From: JARRNO01 sp037384885
GTDB taxonomy: Bacteria > Acidobacteriota > UBA4820 > DSQY01
NCBI GenBank assembly: GCA_037384885.1
Contig: JARRNO010000097.1
Location: 1 to 11,482, forward strand
DNA: 11,482 bases
Direction of reading: 5' to 3'
Of the stretch, positions 1 to 6,418 are shown one piece after another (positions within the stretch are counted from its first letter, which is position 1; each line of letters opens with the position of its first letter). Below the pieces are notes generated by a model that was not told the origin of the DNA, did not search any database, and saw only the letters and a list, made by a program, of their open reading frames with translations. Made by a program: the position numbers and the translations under genes.

Positions 1-167
1 CGGTTGTTGCAGACGAAAGGAAGGTCGTGTCTGTAGCCGTTGTTGTAGTGCGATAGGAGTGCAAGTTAGGAACCCATGAATTGAACGGTGGGACAATGCC
101 TCGCCCACCAGGGCCGCGAAATTTGGGCGCATAGGCTGTTGAGACAGATATTGAGCGGAGTGATGAG
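1..167. other. window edge and leader of the ankyrin gene
   Basis: No complete gene is visible here. One plus-strand frame is open from the window edge to a TAG at 54-56 and ends VAVVVVR. It could be the tail of an upstream gene, but 17 codons prove nothing. A 6-bp inverted repeat, GGTGGG at 87-92 and CCCACC at 104-109, has no T tract after it. A weak promoter-like pair, TTGGGC at 123-128 and GATATT at 147-152 (18-nt spacer), precedes the ankyrin gene. A GGAG at 157-160 lies 7 nt before the ATG at 168. Confidence 0.3.
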
Positions 168-854
168 ATGGTGAGGGGCGAGACGTGGCGTATGCTAATT
201 TTAATCTTTATGTTAGGCCCGTTGATTCTTGGTGTGGCCTGCACACGGAAATCGGAAAGTGAGCCATTAATGATAGAGGCGATCGAAAAGGGGGATGTTA
301 AGCTTTAGGAATATAGGCTTGATCATGGTGTGGATGTCAATGCGAGGGGAGGCGGAGGCAATACATTGTTACTCGACGCCGCCATGCTTAATCGCACGAA
401 GATCGCGAAGCTACTATTGTCACGGGGAGCAAATGTGAACGTAAAAGATGTCTGGGGAAATACGCCCTTGATTTGGGCTATAAACAGAAAGAACCCGGTC
501 CTAATAGATCTCTTTCTAAGTCATCATGCAAATCCCAATTTGGCGAACGCCATGGGGATCACGCCGTTGATGTATGCATGTGGCTTTGGCCATGCAAAGC
601 TGGCAGAAACACTTCTAAGGAACGGGGCTGAAATTGATGCCAAAACTAAGTTGGGCAACACGGCTTTGATTGTTGCTGTTATGGAAGAAAATAGGAATTG
701 CGTCATGCTCTTAATGGACCATAGAGCAAACCCCGAAATTGCCAATTCAGACGGTCAGACGGCGCTGTCCATTGCTCGTAAGAACAACGACAAGTCATTG
801 ATAGAACTGCTGACAAGAAAACAAGCCGAGGTCCCGGCAAAATCTTCAAGATAA
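168..854 (+). pseudogene. ankyrin-repeat lipoprotein, interrupted by amber codon
   Basis: The frame from ATG 168 (GGAG at 157-160, 7-nt spacer) runs 228 codons to TAA 852-854 with one internal stop, TAG at 306-308 (codon 47). Residues 1-25 look like a lipoprotein signal peptide with the sequence LILGVAC; the lipidated cysteine would be C25, although G at -3 is not the usual lipobox residue. About six ankyrin repeats follow, with typical NTPLIWA, ITPLMYA and GANVNV cores. The text around the stop (AIEKGDVKL-stop-EYRLDHGVDVNA) is itself a normal ankyrin repeat, so the stop lies inside the ancestral protein. A GTG at 330 could restart a 174-residue repeat-only product, but it has no ribosome binding site. 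Ankyrin repeats bind other proteins; the partner is unknown. The gene is either decayed, miscalled at one base, or suppressed; I favour decay or an error. Confidence 0.75.
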
Positions 855-874
855 GGAGGAATATAAGGAGGAAT
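851..874 (+). repeat. tandem 12-bp duplication carrying the ribosome binding site
   Basis: ATAAGGAGGAAT occurs twice back to back (851-862 and 863-874). The first copy contains the TAA stop of the ankyrin gene. The second puts AAGGAGG at 865-871, 6 nt before the GTG start at 878. The ATG at 873 reads ATG-CCG-TGA and is not a start. The duplication gives two Shine-Dalgarno cores in a row and couples the two genes closely. Confidence 0.85.
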
Positions 875-877
875 GCC

Positions 878-1357
878 GTGAGACTGTTAAAGCTGCGCTA
901 CTTTCTGTGGCTGTTGTCATCGCTCATCGTGCTAGCTGTTGCCGTTGAAAGAGCCAGCCTGATCATATGGCGCCGCCAGGTGATTCGATGCTACAAGGTA
1001 GAAAAGGGGCTTTGGTCTGAAGATCGTCCGCATGGTGTCGAGGCTATGGCAAAGGATCCATTCCTTAAAGGAACAAATGATGCTGGTGGCGTAGAGCTGG
1101 ACATGGTGGGCATGCTATGGTCAGGCCCAAGGCCCAACCTTCTCTATATTGATCCAAGAGGGACGATAAAAGTTCTTTATACTCCCCCTAAGGCGGTTTG
1201 GACGACCTGGATGTGAGAGCATTGGCTGCTTAAACCTCAGGCATATGAATTGGTCATCCGCTTCAAACCGGGAAAAGATCGCAAGTATCTTGTTGAGGAA
1301 CCCAATGTTCGTCTTATAAAGCGAAATAGCTACCCACGAGCCCTTGCCACAGACTAG
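878..1357 (+). pseudogene. membrane-anchored protein of unknown function, interrupted by TGA
   Basis: From GTG 878 (AAGGAGG 6 nt upstream) the frame gives 112 residues to TGA 1214-1216. The same frame then stays open for another 46 codons to TAG 1355-1357, so the ancestral protein was probably 159 codons. The extra part reads like real protein (YELVIRFKPGKDRKYLVEE) and follows directly on the upstream text. Residues about 8-31 are a hydrophobic segment after basic residues (RLLKLR), a signal anchor or uncleaved signal peptide. The rest is soluble and probably extracytoplasmic. I recognise no family. The gene begins 23 bp after the ankyrin gene stop and was probably cotranscribed with it. A W codon (TGG) mutated to TGA would explain the stop, as would a sequencing error. 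The 112-residue product could still be made. Confidence 0.6.
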
Positions 1358-1446
1358 GGGGGGCTGGGGGCAGGTAACATGTAAGAGTGGGGGGCGTGAT
1401 TAAAAATGACGTACTGCGGCTGATTGCGGAATGTGGGAGCAGTTAA
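1358..1446. other. short spacer
   Basis: This spacer is G-rich at its start (two runs of five or more G). It ends with GGGAG at 1435-1439, a good ribosome binding site 7 nt before ATG 1447. No terminator or promoter is convincing. Confidence 0.4.
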
Positions 1447-2007
1447 ATGAGTAGGCGAGCTGTAGCGTGGGAATCTGTCGGATTCGGTGTGGGAATCCTT
1501 TACGTGTCATCACGGAGGATGAACTACGGCGGGATATTGCAAATCGTTTCTTTTTTCGTGTTCCTTGTCACATGTCTTGCCTTTATCGCTCTGATCATTT
1601 CACTCAGTATTTATCAGTGGCCCTATGGCCCCTTTGGCGAAAAGAAACGGAGGCGCCCTCCAAACGAGACAATGGGGACCAGAGCGTTGTCTGTGCGCCC
1701 TATTTGTTTTGGGCTGCAATGGTTTCATTGTTGGATAGATCAGAATCCCATTTACTCATTATACTGCAAGCCTAAAAATACGGTCTCGCTTATGGAAGAG
1801 GGCCTGGTAATTTGTTTGTATTTCTATGGGGACATCTTCATACCATGGACAGAGGTTGAGTCTGCCGAAAGGAAAGGCTCATGGTGTGATATGGCGCACT
1901 CTTCACCCGAGGTGCGTTCACCGATTATCTTCAAAGATAAAAGTGGAGTCCTCTTTGAAGGGGTTAAAAGGCGAGTTGCGATATCAAACTCATTCGCTGA
2001 CAATTAG
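1447..2007 (+). CDS. single-TM protein of unknown function
   Basis: This is a 186-residue protein. ATG 1447 is chosen because GGGAG lies 7 nt upstream. The alternative ATG 1519 (residue 25) has a GGAGG directly abutting it, which is too close to serve. Residues about 31-55 form one strong membrane helix (IVSFFVFLVTCLAFIALIIS), followed by a basic stretch (EKKRRR) and a soluble domain of about 120 residues. The segment LVICLYFYGDIFIPWTEVES resembles uncharacterised bacterial proteins that share a hydrophobic strand pair followed by IPWSEI; I recall this pattern but cannot name a family. Base composition is low in GC and ATA, TTA and AGG codons are common, unlike gltX next door. After the TAG stop the frame stays open for 14 more codons to TGA 2050-2052, which may be chance. 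An overlapping frame at 1467-1775 is probably a shadow. No function is assigned. Confidence 0.6.
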   Translation: MSRRAVAWESVGFGVGILYVSSRRMNYGGILQIVSFFVFLVTCLAFIALIISLSIYQWPYGPFGEKKRRRPPNETMGTRALSVRPICFGLQWFHCWIDQNPIYSLYCKPKNTVSLMEEGLVICLYFYGDIFIPWTEVESAERKGSWCDMAHSSPEVRSPIIFKDKSGVLFEGVKRRVAISNSFADN

Positions 2008-2052
2008 CTGCTGTTGGAAGTCGGTTCTGTCAAGAAGTTTGCACACTTTTGA

Positions 2053-2319
2053 TTAGGGCAAGCCGATCGACCCCGCATGTTGGCTCTTGGCCGGAGCGGC
2101 AAGGCGCGCCAGCGCCTGCGCCAGCGGGCCTGTCCGGCCGCAAAGCGGCCTCTATGATCTCTGTGGCTTGATTCTTTTTTTCTCCACAGTTCAAACGCTT
2201 TCCCTCCCATCCTCTCATCCTCCCTGTGAATTGGGCCGCTTGGCCGGCGCGCCGGCCCCGGCCAAGACTTGCCAAATCCACGCCGGGCCGCTTAAAATAA
2301 GGGTTCGCCTGGAGGAACG
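2053..2319. other. spacer across the low-GC to high-GC boundary
   Basis: No gene is seen. Composition changes sharply at about 2050-2090. Inverted repeats include GGCCGC/GCGGCC at 2136-2150 (3-nt loop) and the large palindrome at 2239-2266. A T7 run at 2174-2180 is 23 nt after the first hairpin, too far for a standard intrinsic terminator. GGAGG at 2311-2315 serves gltX. Confidence 0.45.
2239..2266. repeat. GC-rich palindrome upstream of gltX
   Basis: GGCCGGCGCGCCGGCC at 2242-2257 is a perfect 16-bp palindrome. It overlaps a second inverted repeat, CTTGGCCGG (2239-2247) with CCGGCCAAG (2258-2266), loop 10 nt. The two pairings are mutually exclusive in RNA. There is no T tract, so it is not a standard terminator. 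It may be a leader hairpin for gltX or a DNA-binding site; neither role is shown. Confidence 0.6.
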
Positions 2320-3822
2320 ATGAGTCCCGAGACCACCCCCCTTCGCGTCCGGTTCGCGCCCTCGCCCACGGGCCACCTGCACTTGGGAAACGTGCGGACG
2401 GCGCTCTTCAACTGGCTCTATGCACGCCGTCGCGGCGGTGTCTTCGTGCTGCGCATCGAGGACACGGACGCCGAGCGCTCCACCGACGAAAGTATGGCTT
2501 CGGTCCTCGAAGACCTGCGATGGCTGGGGCTGGACTGGGACGAAGGCCCTGACGCGGGCGGCGAATACGGCCCCTACCGGCAGACCGAACGCTATGGCAC
2601 CTACCGCGAATACGTGGACAGGCTGCTCGAGGAAGACAAGGCCTACCGGTGTTACTGCACCCAGGAAGAGCTGAATAAGGGCCGCGAGGCGGCCCGCGCG
2701 GCTGGCAAGGCCTACGTCTATCCCGGCACGTGCCGGGCCCTGACCGGCCCCCAGCGCCAAGCGCTCGAAGCGGAGGGGCGGCGCCCCGCCATCCGGTTGA
2801 GAACGACGCCGCATTACGTGTCCTTTCGGGACCTGGTGCGGGGCGCGGTGTCCATCCACACGAGCGCCTTCGGGGACTTCATCATCGTGAGACCCGACGG
2901 CTCGCCCACCTATAACTTCGCCGTGGTCGTGGACGATTCGCTCATGCACATCACGCACGTCATCCGCGGTGAAGACCACCTGTCGAACACGCCGAAGCAG
3001 GTTCTCGTCTATGAAGCGCTCGGGTTTGATCCCCCGCAGTTCGCCCACCTGTCCATGATCCTGGGGCCCGACGGCGGCAAGCTCTCCAAGCGCCACGGCG
3101 ACGTGTCGCTGGACGCCTTCCGCGCCAGGGGATTCTTGCCCGGCGCCATGGCCAACGGGCTCGCCCTGCTCGGCTGGTCTGATCCGGACGGCCGAGAAGT
3201 CTTCGGCCTCGACGAATTGAAAGACCGCTTCGACCTGGAGCGCGTCAACAAGGCCGCCGCGGTCTTCGACGAACCCAAGTTCCGCTATCTGAACCGCGAG
3301 CATCTCAAGGCCCTGGACGACGCCTCGCTGATGGAGGCGCTCAAGCCCTACATGCAGGCGGCCGGCCGGCTCCCGCAGGGCGAAATATCGCAGGCGGTGG
3401 AAACGTGGGCCGGCGATCTCGCCCGGCTGATGCTCGACCGCATCGAGGTGCTGTCGGACGCGGAATCCGCCAGCGATCCCGTCTTCGTCTTCCGGCCGGA
3501 AGCGATGGACGAGGCCTGCCGGCAAACGCTGGCGGAGCCCGAGGCGCGGCGGGTCATCGAGACCTTCCTGGAAAAGGGCGCCGAGGCGGACCTTTCGGTT
3601 CCCGGGGCCTTCAAGGACGTGACGAAGGCCGTGAAAGAAGCCACGGGCGTGAAGGGCAGGGGACTGTTCCATCCGCTGCGCGTGGCAATCACCGGCGAGG
3701 AGTCCGGGCCGGAACTGGCGCTTCTGGTTCCGCTTCTGGAGGCGGGCAGCCGGCTGGACCTGCCCGCGCCGGTGACCGGACCGCTGGAGCGCATGCGACG
3801 GAGCCTCCAAGCCGTTTCCTGA
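2320..3822 (+). CDS. gltX: glutamyl-tRNA synthetase
   Basis: This cytoplasmic class I aminoacyl-tRNA synthetase charges tRNA-Glu with glutamate using ATP. It is 500 residues long, slightly above the common 460-490. The HIGH-type motif is HLHLG at residues 19-23, after the family signature RFAPSPTG. The KMSKS-type motif is KLSKR at 254-258. Glutamate/ATP-pocket text RIEDTDAERS is at 45-54. C111, C113 and C138 match the spacing of three zinc ligands known in the E. coli enzyme (C98, C100, C125), but the fourth, a histidine there, is alanine here (A140). The C-terminal anticodon-binding domain ends with GLFHPLRVAITG and GPELALL, as expected. ATG 2320 has GGAGG at 2311-2315. It stands alone, convergent with the DUF1848 gene. 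Whether it is discriminating or also charges tRNA-Gln cannot be told from sequence alone. Confidence 0.97.
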   Translation: MSPETTPLRVRFAPSPTGHLHLGNVRTALFNWLYARRRGGVFVLRIEDTDAERSTDESMASVLEDLRWLGLDWDEGPDAGGEYGPYRQTERYGTYREYVDRLLEEDKAYRCYCTQEELNKGREAARAAGKAYVYPGTCRALTGPQRQALEAEGRRPAIRLRTTPHYVSFRDLVRGAVSIHTSAFGDFIIVRPDGSPTYNFAVVVDDSLMHITHVIRGEDHLSNTPKQVLVYEALGFDPPQFAHLSMILGPDGGKLSKRHGDVSLDAFRARGFLPGAMANGLALLGWSDPDGREVFGLDELKDRFDLERVNKAAAVFDEPKFRYLNREHLKALDDASLMEALKPYMQAAGRLPQGEISQAVETWAGDLARLMLDRIEVLSDAESASDPVFVFRPEAMDEACRQTLAEPEARRVIETFLEKGAEADLSVPGAFKDVTKAVKEATGVKGRGLFHPLRVAITGEESGPELALLVPLLEAGSRLDLPAPVTGPLERMRRSLQAVS

Positions 3823-3843
3823 ATCATCTGGACATTGTATTCG

Positions 3844-3863
3844 CCGCCGGGTTTGGGCGGTTT
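3844..3863 (+). terminator. weak possible gltX terminator
   Basis: A 5-bp stem CCGCC (3844-3848) and GGCGG (3856-3860) with a 7-nt loop is followed by only TTT. It lies 22 bp after the gltX stop, in the gap between convergent genes. The stem is short and the T tract minimal, so the call is tentative. Confidence 0.25.
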
Positions 3864-3874
3864 CAGGCGCGCGT

Positions 3875-4765
3875 TCAGACGCCCAGCAGCGCGCTTGCGC
3901 CGGGCGAATGGCGTTTGCGCCGCGCCGCGGCCGCTTCGTGAGAAGACGTGGCGTAGCAGTAGGCGCAGCCTGCCAGGCACGTGTCGGCAATGCCCATATC
4001 CCGGCTGACGGTGCACAGGCAGGCCTTTCTCTGGCCGGGGTCCTTTCGACAGGGCAGCTTCAGCCCGTAGATGTCGTTCAACAATCCGGGATCGATGCAG
4101 CGGCCCGGTGAAATCTTCCACGATTCGGCCGTGTCCTCTTCGGCGCAGGTTTGCGCAGAGAAGCCGTGTTCGGCCGCGATGGCGGCCAGGTCGCGCATCA
4201 AAGAAGAGACGGCGGGGCTTAGCGGCTCATGCCCCGCCAGCCGGAAGCCTTCAGTTTCGAGCTTCCGCAGCCTTCGCCCGGTTTTGCGGTACAGGTCCAG
4301 GTAGCTCAGGACCACGCGGCTGGAATGGCCTTGAAGCGCCCGGGCGATCCGCCCGAAGGTCTCACGGTGCCAGGCGTCGTTTGTCCAGTTGGAGAGAATC
4401 ACGGGGTCATAGCGCCACACGCAGCGGCGCGGGCCGGCCAGATCGCTCAGGCGGCGGAAATCGTCGAGCCGCCTCTCGAGCGGGGGCAGAAAGGGCTCCA
4501 GGTCTTTCGGGTAGGCCGTGACGGTGATCGTGGCGTACGAGGGATAATCCATGCCGTCCAGCTTCGGCAGGGCCTCGGACAAGGCGCCGGGGGCGCGCGT
4601 CCAGAAGACGAAGGCCTCCACGTCCTCGCGCCGCAGCGACAGCCGGGACACCTGGCGGGGATTGTAGGGATTGGGAACGTCGCACCAGCCGGCGGCGACC
4701 CGGTTCATGAACCAGGACATGTAATAGGCGGGAATGTCCGTGCGGCGGCTGGCGCTGACGATCAT
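3875..4765 (-). CDS. DUF1848 family protein with radical-SAM-like cysteine cluster
   Basis: This 296-residue protein belongs to the uncharacterised DUF1848 family. The N-terminus MIVSASRRTDIPAYY, the text NPYNPRQVSRLSL and the C-terminal DMGIADTCLAGCAYCYA are hallmarks I recognise. C263, C267 and C270 form CX3CX2C, the pattern that binds the [4Fe-4S] cluster in radical SAM enzymes. In DUF1848 it sits at the C-terminus rather than near the N-terminus. Further cysteines (CIDPGLLNDIYGLKLPC and ACLC) precede it, so more than one metal site is possible. Substrate and reaction are unknown. ATG 4765 is the only plausible start, since an in-frame TAA lies four codons upstream; the ribosome binding site (GGTGG) is weak. 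The stop lies 52 bp from the gltX stop on the other strand. It follows a strong terminator, so it probably has its own promoter. Confidence 0.88.
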   Translation of the reverse strand: MIVSASRRTDIPAYYMSWFMNRVAAGWCDVPNPYNPRQVSRLSLRREDVEAFVFWTRAPGALSEALPKLDGMDYPSYATITVTAYPKDLEPFLPPLERRLDDFRRLSDLAGPRRCVWRYDPVILSNWTNDAWHRETFGRIARALQGHSSRVVLSYLDLYRKTGRRLRKLETEGFRLAGHEPLSPAVSSLMRDLAAIAAEHGFSAQTCAEEDTAESWKISPGRCIDPGLLNDIYGLKLPCRKDPGQRKACLCTVSRDMGIADTCLAGCAYCYATSSHEAAAARRKRHSPGASALLGV

Positions 4766-4792
4766 GCCACCAAGTTAACGCATCTTGAGGCG

Positions 4793-4832
4793 TGAAGAAA
4801 GAAAAGGGCGGCCGCGTGAAAGGCGGCCGCCC
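4793..4832 (-). terminator. strong intrinsic terminator after the secreted-protein gene
   Basis: A perfect 10-bp GC stem, GGGCGGCCGC (4806-4815) and GCGGCCGCCC (4823-4832), has a 7-nt loop. Read on the minus strand it is followed by a T-rich tract (CTTTTCTTTCTTC, 4805-4793). It therefore ends minus-strand transcription coming from the gene at 6017-4923, 91 bp after that gene's stop, and separates it from the DUF1848 gene. Confidence 0.88.
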
Positions 4833-4922
4833 GCAAAGTCCCCCCTCGATTGAAGACAACCGGGGAATTTAATTTCTTGATTTCACTTCATCGCTCTCCC
4901 CTTCTCTCTGGAACGACGGGGT

Positions 4923-6017
4923 TCACTTGTGGCCACCGCCTCCACCGCCGCCGCCGCCTTTACCGCCGCCGCCCCCGCCGCCGCTGCGGGCCTGGATGTA
5001 AATATCGATGTAGCTCAGATTTAGCGCGGGAACGATCACAGCCTGGTAGCCGGTGGGTTCGGCCAGCGTCGTGATCTCTTCACCCGGGGTGACATAGATT
5101 TCGGTCGCCTCGGTGAAGAAGGTATTCAACGTATAGCCCGTCACGGCGGGATTGTTGTCGAAACTGAAGGTCAGCCGGTACCAGCCGTCGCGCGGCTCGG
5201 TCGGGTCGCTGAGCAGGACGTTTCTCATGTCGAGGTTGTAGCCGTAAATCACCTTGCCCTTGACGTTGATCTCGGCCGAGTATCCGCCCGTCGGTCCATC
5301 CACTCCGCCGTAAGCTTCCCATACGGCCCCGTTGAAAACCGGGTCGCAGATGGCGTCCGTTCCGACCCACTGGCCGCTGGCAGCTTCCCACGCCAGGTTC
5401 GGCGCGGCCTGTGAGGCGATCTTCTGGATCGTCAGCCGGGCGAGGTTGGAATAGACGGTGGCTTCAGCCGCCGTGTATTTGACCGTGCTGGTGCCCCACA
5501 TCTCGTCCTTGCCGAGTCCTCCGATGAAGCCCATGGTGTAGCCGAAGACGGCTTCATTGGGAACCAGGTTCTGAAAAAGAACGACCTCCACACGGACTTT
5601 CGACGTCGTGCTCCAGGTCGTGGATTCGAGGTTGTCCCCCCAGTCGACCGAGTTCACGTTCACCGGTGCGCCGGTCCCGTCGATGTAACTCGCCTGCCAG
5701 ACGTTGTCCGGGTCCTGCTGGAGATACCAGTAGGTGATGCAGGGATCCTCGAGGCAGGCATAAACGCCTTCGAACTTCTCGTAACCCGGTGCGCCGGGAA
5801 GCCCGGTCGCCGTGGCCAGGGACTGGCCGGTCAGTCCAAAGCCGTCAGAGAACAGCACCGGGAAAGACAGGTTGTTGACGCCGGCGGTTTCTCCCCCTCC
5901 CGGCCCCTTGCCTTCCGGCGGCCCCTTGGCCTGAAGCGCCAACCCGGCGGCAAAGACAAACGCGGCGGCCAGGACCACGCACTTCACGATCAATCGACGA
6001 TTGTTCTTCTTTAACAT
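4923..6017 (-). CDS. secreted protein of unknown function with polyglycine tail
   Basis: The preferred start is ATG 6017, preceded by GGAGGGGAG with a 4-nt spacer. A longer in-frame reading from 6080 adds 21 residues that spoil the signal peptide. The product is 364 residues. Residues 1-30 are a classic export signal (MLKKNNRRLIVK, then a hydrophobic core to LALQA), with cleavage likely near residue 27 or 30. The mature N-terminus is Gly/Pro/Lys-rich (KGPPEGKGPGGGE). The middle 280 residues are aromatic, Asn/Thr-rich and strand-like, as in exported beta-sandwich proteins, with three cysteines (VYACLEDPC and DAIC). The C-terminus is S-G7-K-G9-H-K (4926-4985). I do not recognise the family. No lipobox, sortase motif or PEP-CTERM anchor is visible, so release or surface binding through the tail is possible. 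It is a single gene with its own terminator. Confidence 0.85.
   Translation of the reverse strand: MLKKNNRRLIVKCVVLAAAFVFAAGLALQAKGPPEGKGPGGGETAGVNNLSFPVLFSDGFGLTGQSLATATGLPGAPGYEKFEGVYACLEDPCITYWYLQQDPDNVWQASYIDGTGAPVNVNSVDWGDNLESTTWSTTSKVRVEVVLFQNLVPNEAVFGYTMGFIGGLGKDEMWGTSTVKYTAAEATVYSNLARLTIQKIASQAAPNLAWEAASGQWVGTDAICDPVFNGAVWEAYGGVDGPTGGYSAEINVKGKVIYGYNLDMRNVLLSDPTEPRDGWYRLTFSFDNNPAVTGYTLNTFFTEATEIYVTPGEEITTLAEPTGYQAVIVPALNLSYIDIYIQARSGGGGGGGKGGGGGGGGGHK
4926..4985 (-). repeat. GGN-codon low-complexity tract encoding the glycine tail
   Basis: Seven glycine codons (4962-4982) and nine (4932-4958) flank one lysine codon, then His-Lys-stop. Codons mix GGC, GGT, GGG and GGA, so it is not a pure trinucleotide slip product and seems maintained at the protein level. 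Confidence 0.85.
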
Positions 6018-6084
6018 CGCTCTCCCCTCCATGGCGGTCGTCTCGACCCCAGCCTCCTCCGGTCCGGGCCGCCGAATCACGAAA

Positions 6085-6110
6085 ATACGAACTCCAACAC
6101 GATACGAACT
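6085..6110. promoter_or_regulatory. paired 9-bp direct repeats upstream of secreted-protein gene
   Basis: ATACGAACT occurs twice, at 6085-6093 and 6102-6110, separated by 8 bp, so the copies lie on nearly opposite faces of the helix. This could be an operator or a chance repeat; no regulator is implied by the sequence. Confidence 0.25.
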
Positions 6111-6370
6111 GGCTCTTGGCGCCTGTTGATTGTTTGTTTTGCGATCCGGCGGCAGCTCAATGGGGCGCGGTGCGTTTCCTCAATAAGGCTTTATCTGCAG
6201 AGAGCGCACCCCCTCCCCTGAAAAGATGACAAATCCCCTGCGGCGCCTCCGGTGGGGAATAACACCACGCTGAGATGCGCTCCAGAATCTATGCCTGGGG
6301 GACATTCAGATCAGGGTCGGTTGTGGTCTGCGTCGGCCTTGCCGCGCCGCCGCCGGCTATCGCCTGGCCC

Positions 6371-6418
6371 CTCCTCCGGACCCCGGGGAAATCTCCGCTT
6401 CCAGGGGGTCCGGAGGGG
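6371..6418. other. long hairpin in intergenic DNA
   Basis: The arms at 6371-6384 and 6405-6418 pair over 14 positions with one G-U: an 11-bp perfect core (CTCCGGACCCC with GGGGTCCGGAG) plus outer pairs. The loop is 20 nt and no T tract follows on either strand. It could be part of a small RNA, a mRNA processing site or a repeat-family element. No second copy occurs in this window. Confidence 0.55.

Noticed and set aside
1467..1775. 102-codon frame overlapping the single-TM gene
   Set aside because: It is out of frame with a protein that has a clear membrane helix and a better start, and no ribosome binding site was seen.
168..2052. Stop-codon reassignment or recoding to explain the in-frame stops
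   Set aside because: Both TAG and TGA occur internally and also end genes here, while gltX, tpx and others need no readthrough. Decay or error is simpler. No selenocysteine hairpin or selenoprotein family is evident at 1214.
2136..2180. Hairpin GGCCGC-AAA-GCGGCC followed by T7 as an intrinsic terminator
   Set aside because: The T run begins 23 nt after the stem, too far for the standard mechanism.
2215..3990. 591-codon open frame on the minus strand opposite gltX
   Set aside because: It is the antisense of a GC-rich gene with clear GltX motifs. The protein text is Arg/Ala/Gly-rich without any domain pattern.
4229..4795. 188-codon plus-strand frame over the DUF1848 gene
   Set aside because: It is a codon-bias shadow of a gene with recognisable family signatures on the other strand.
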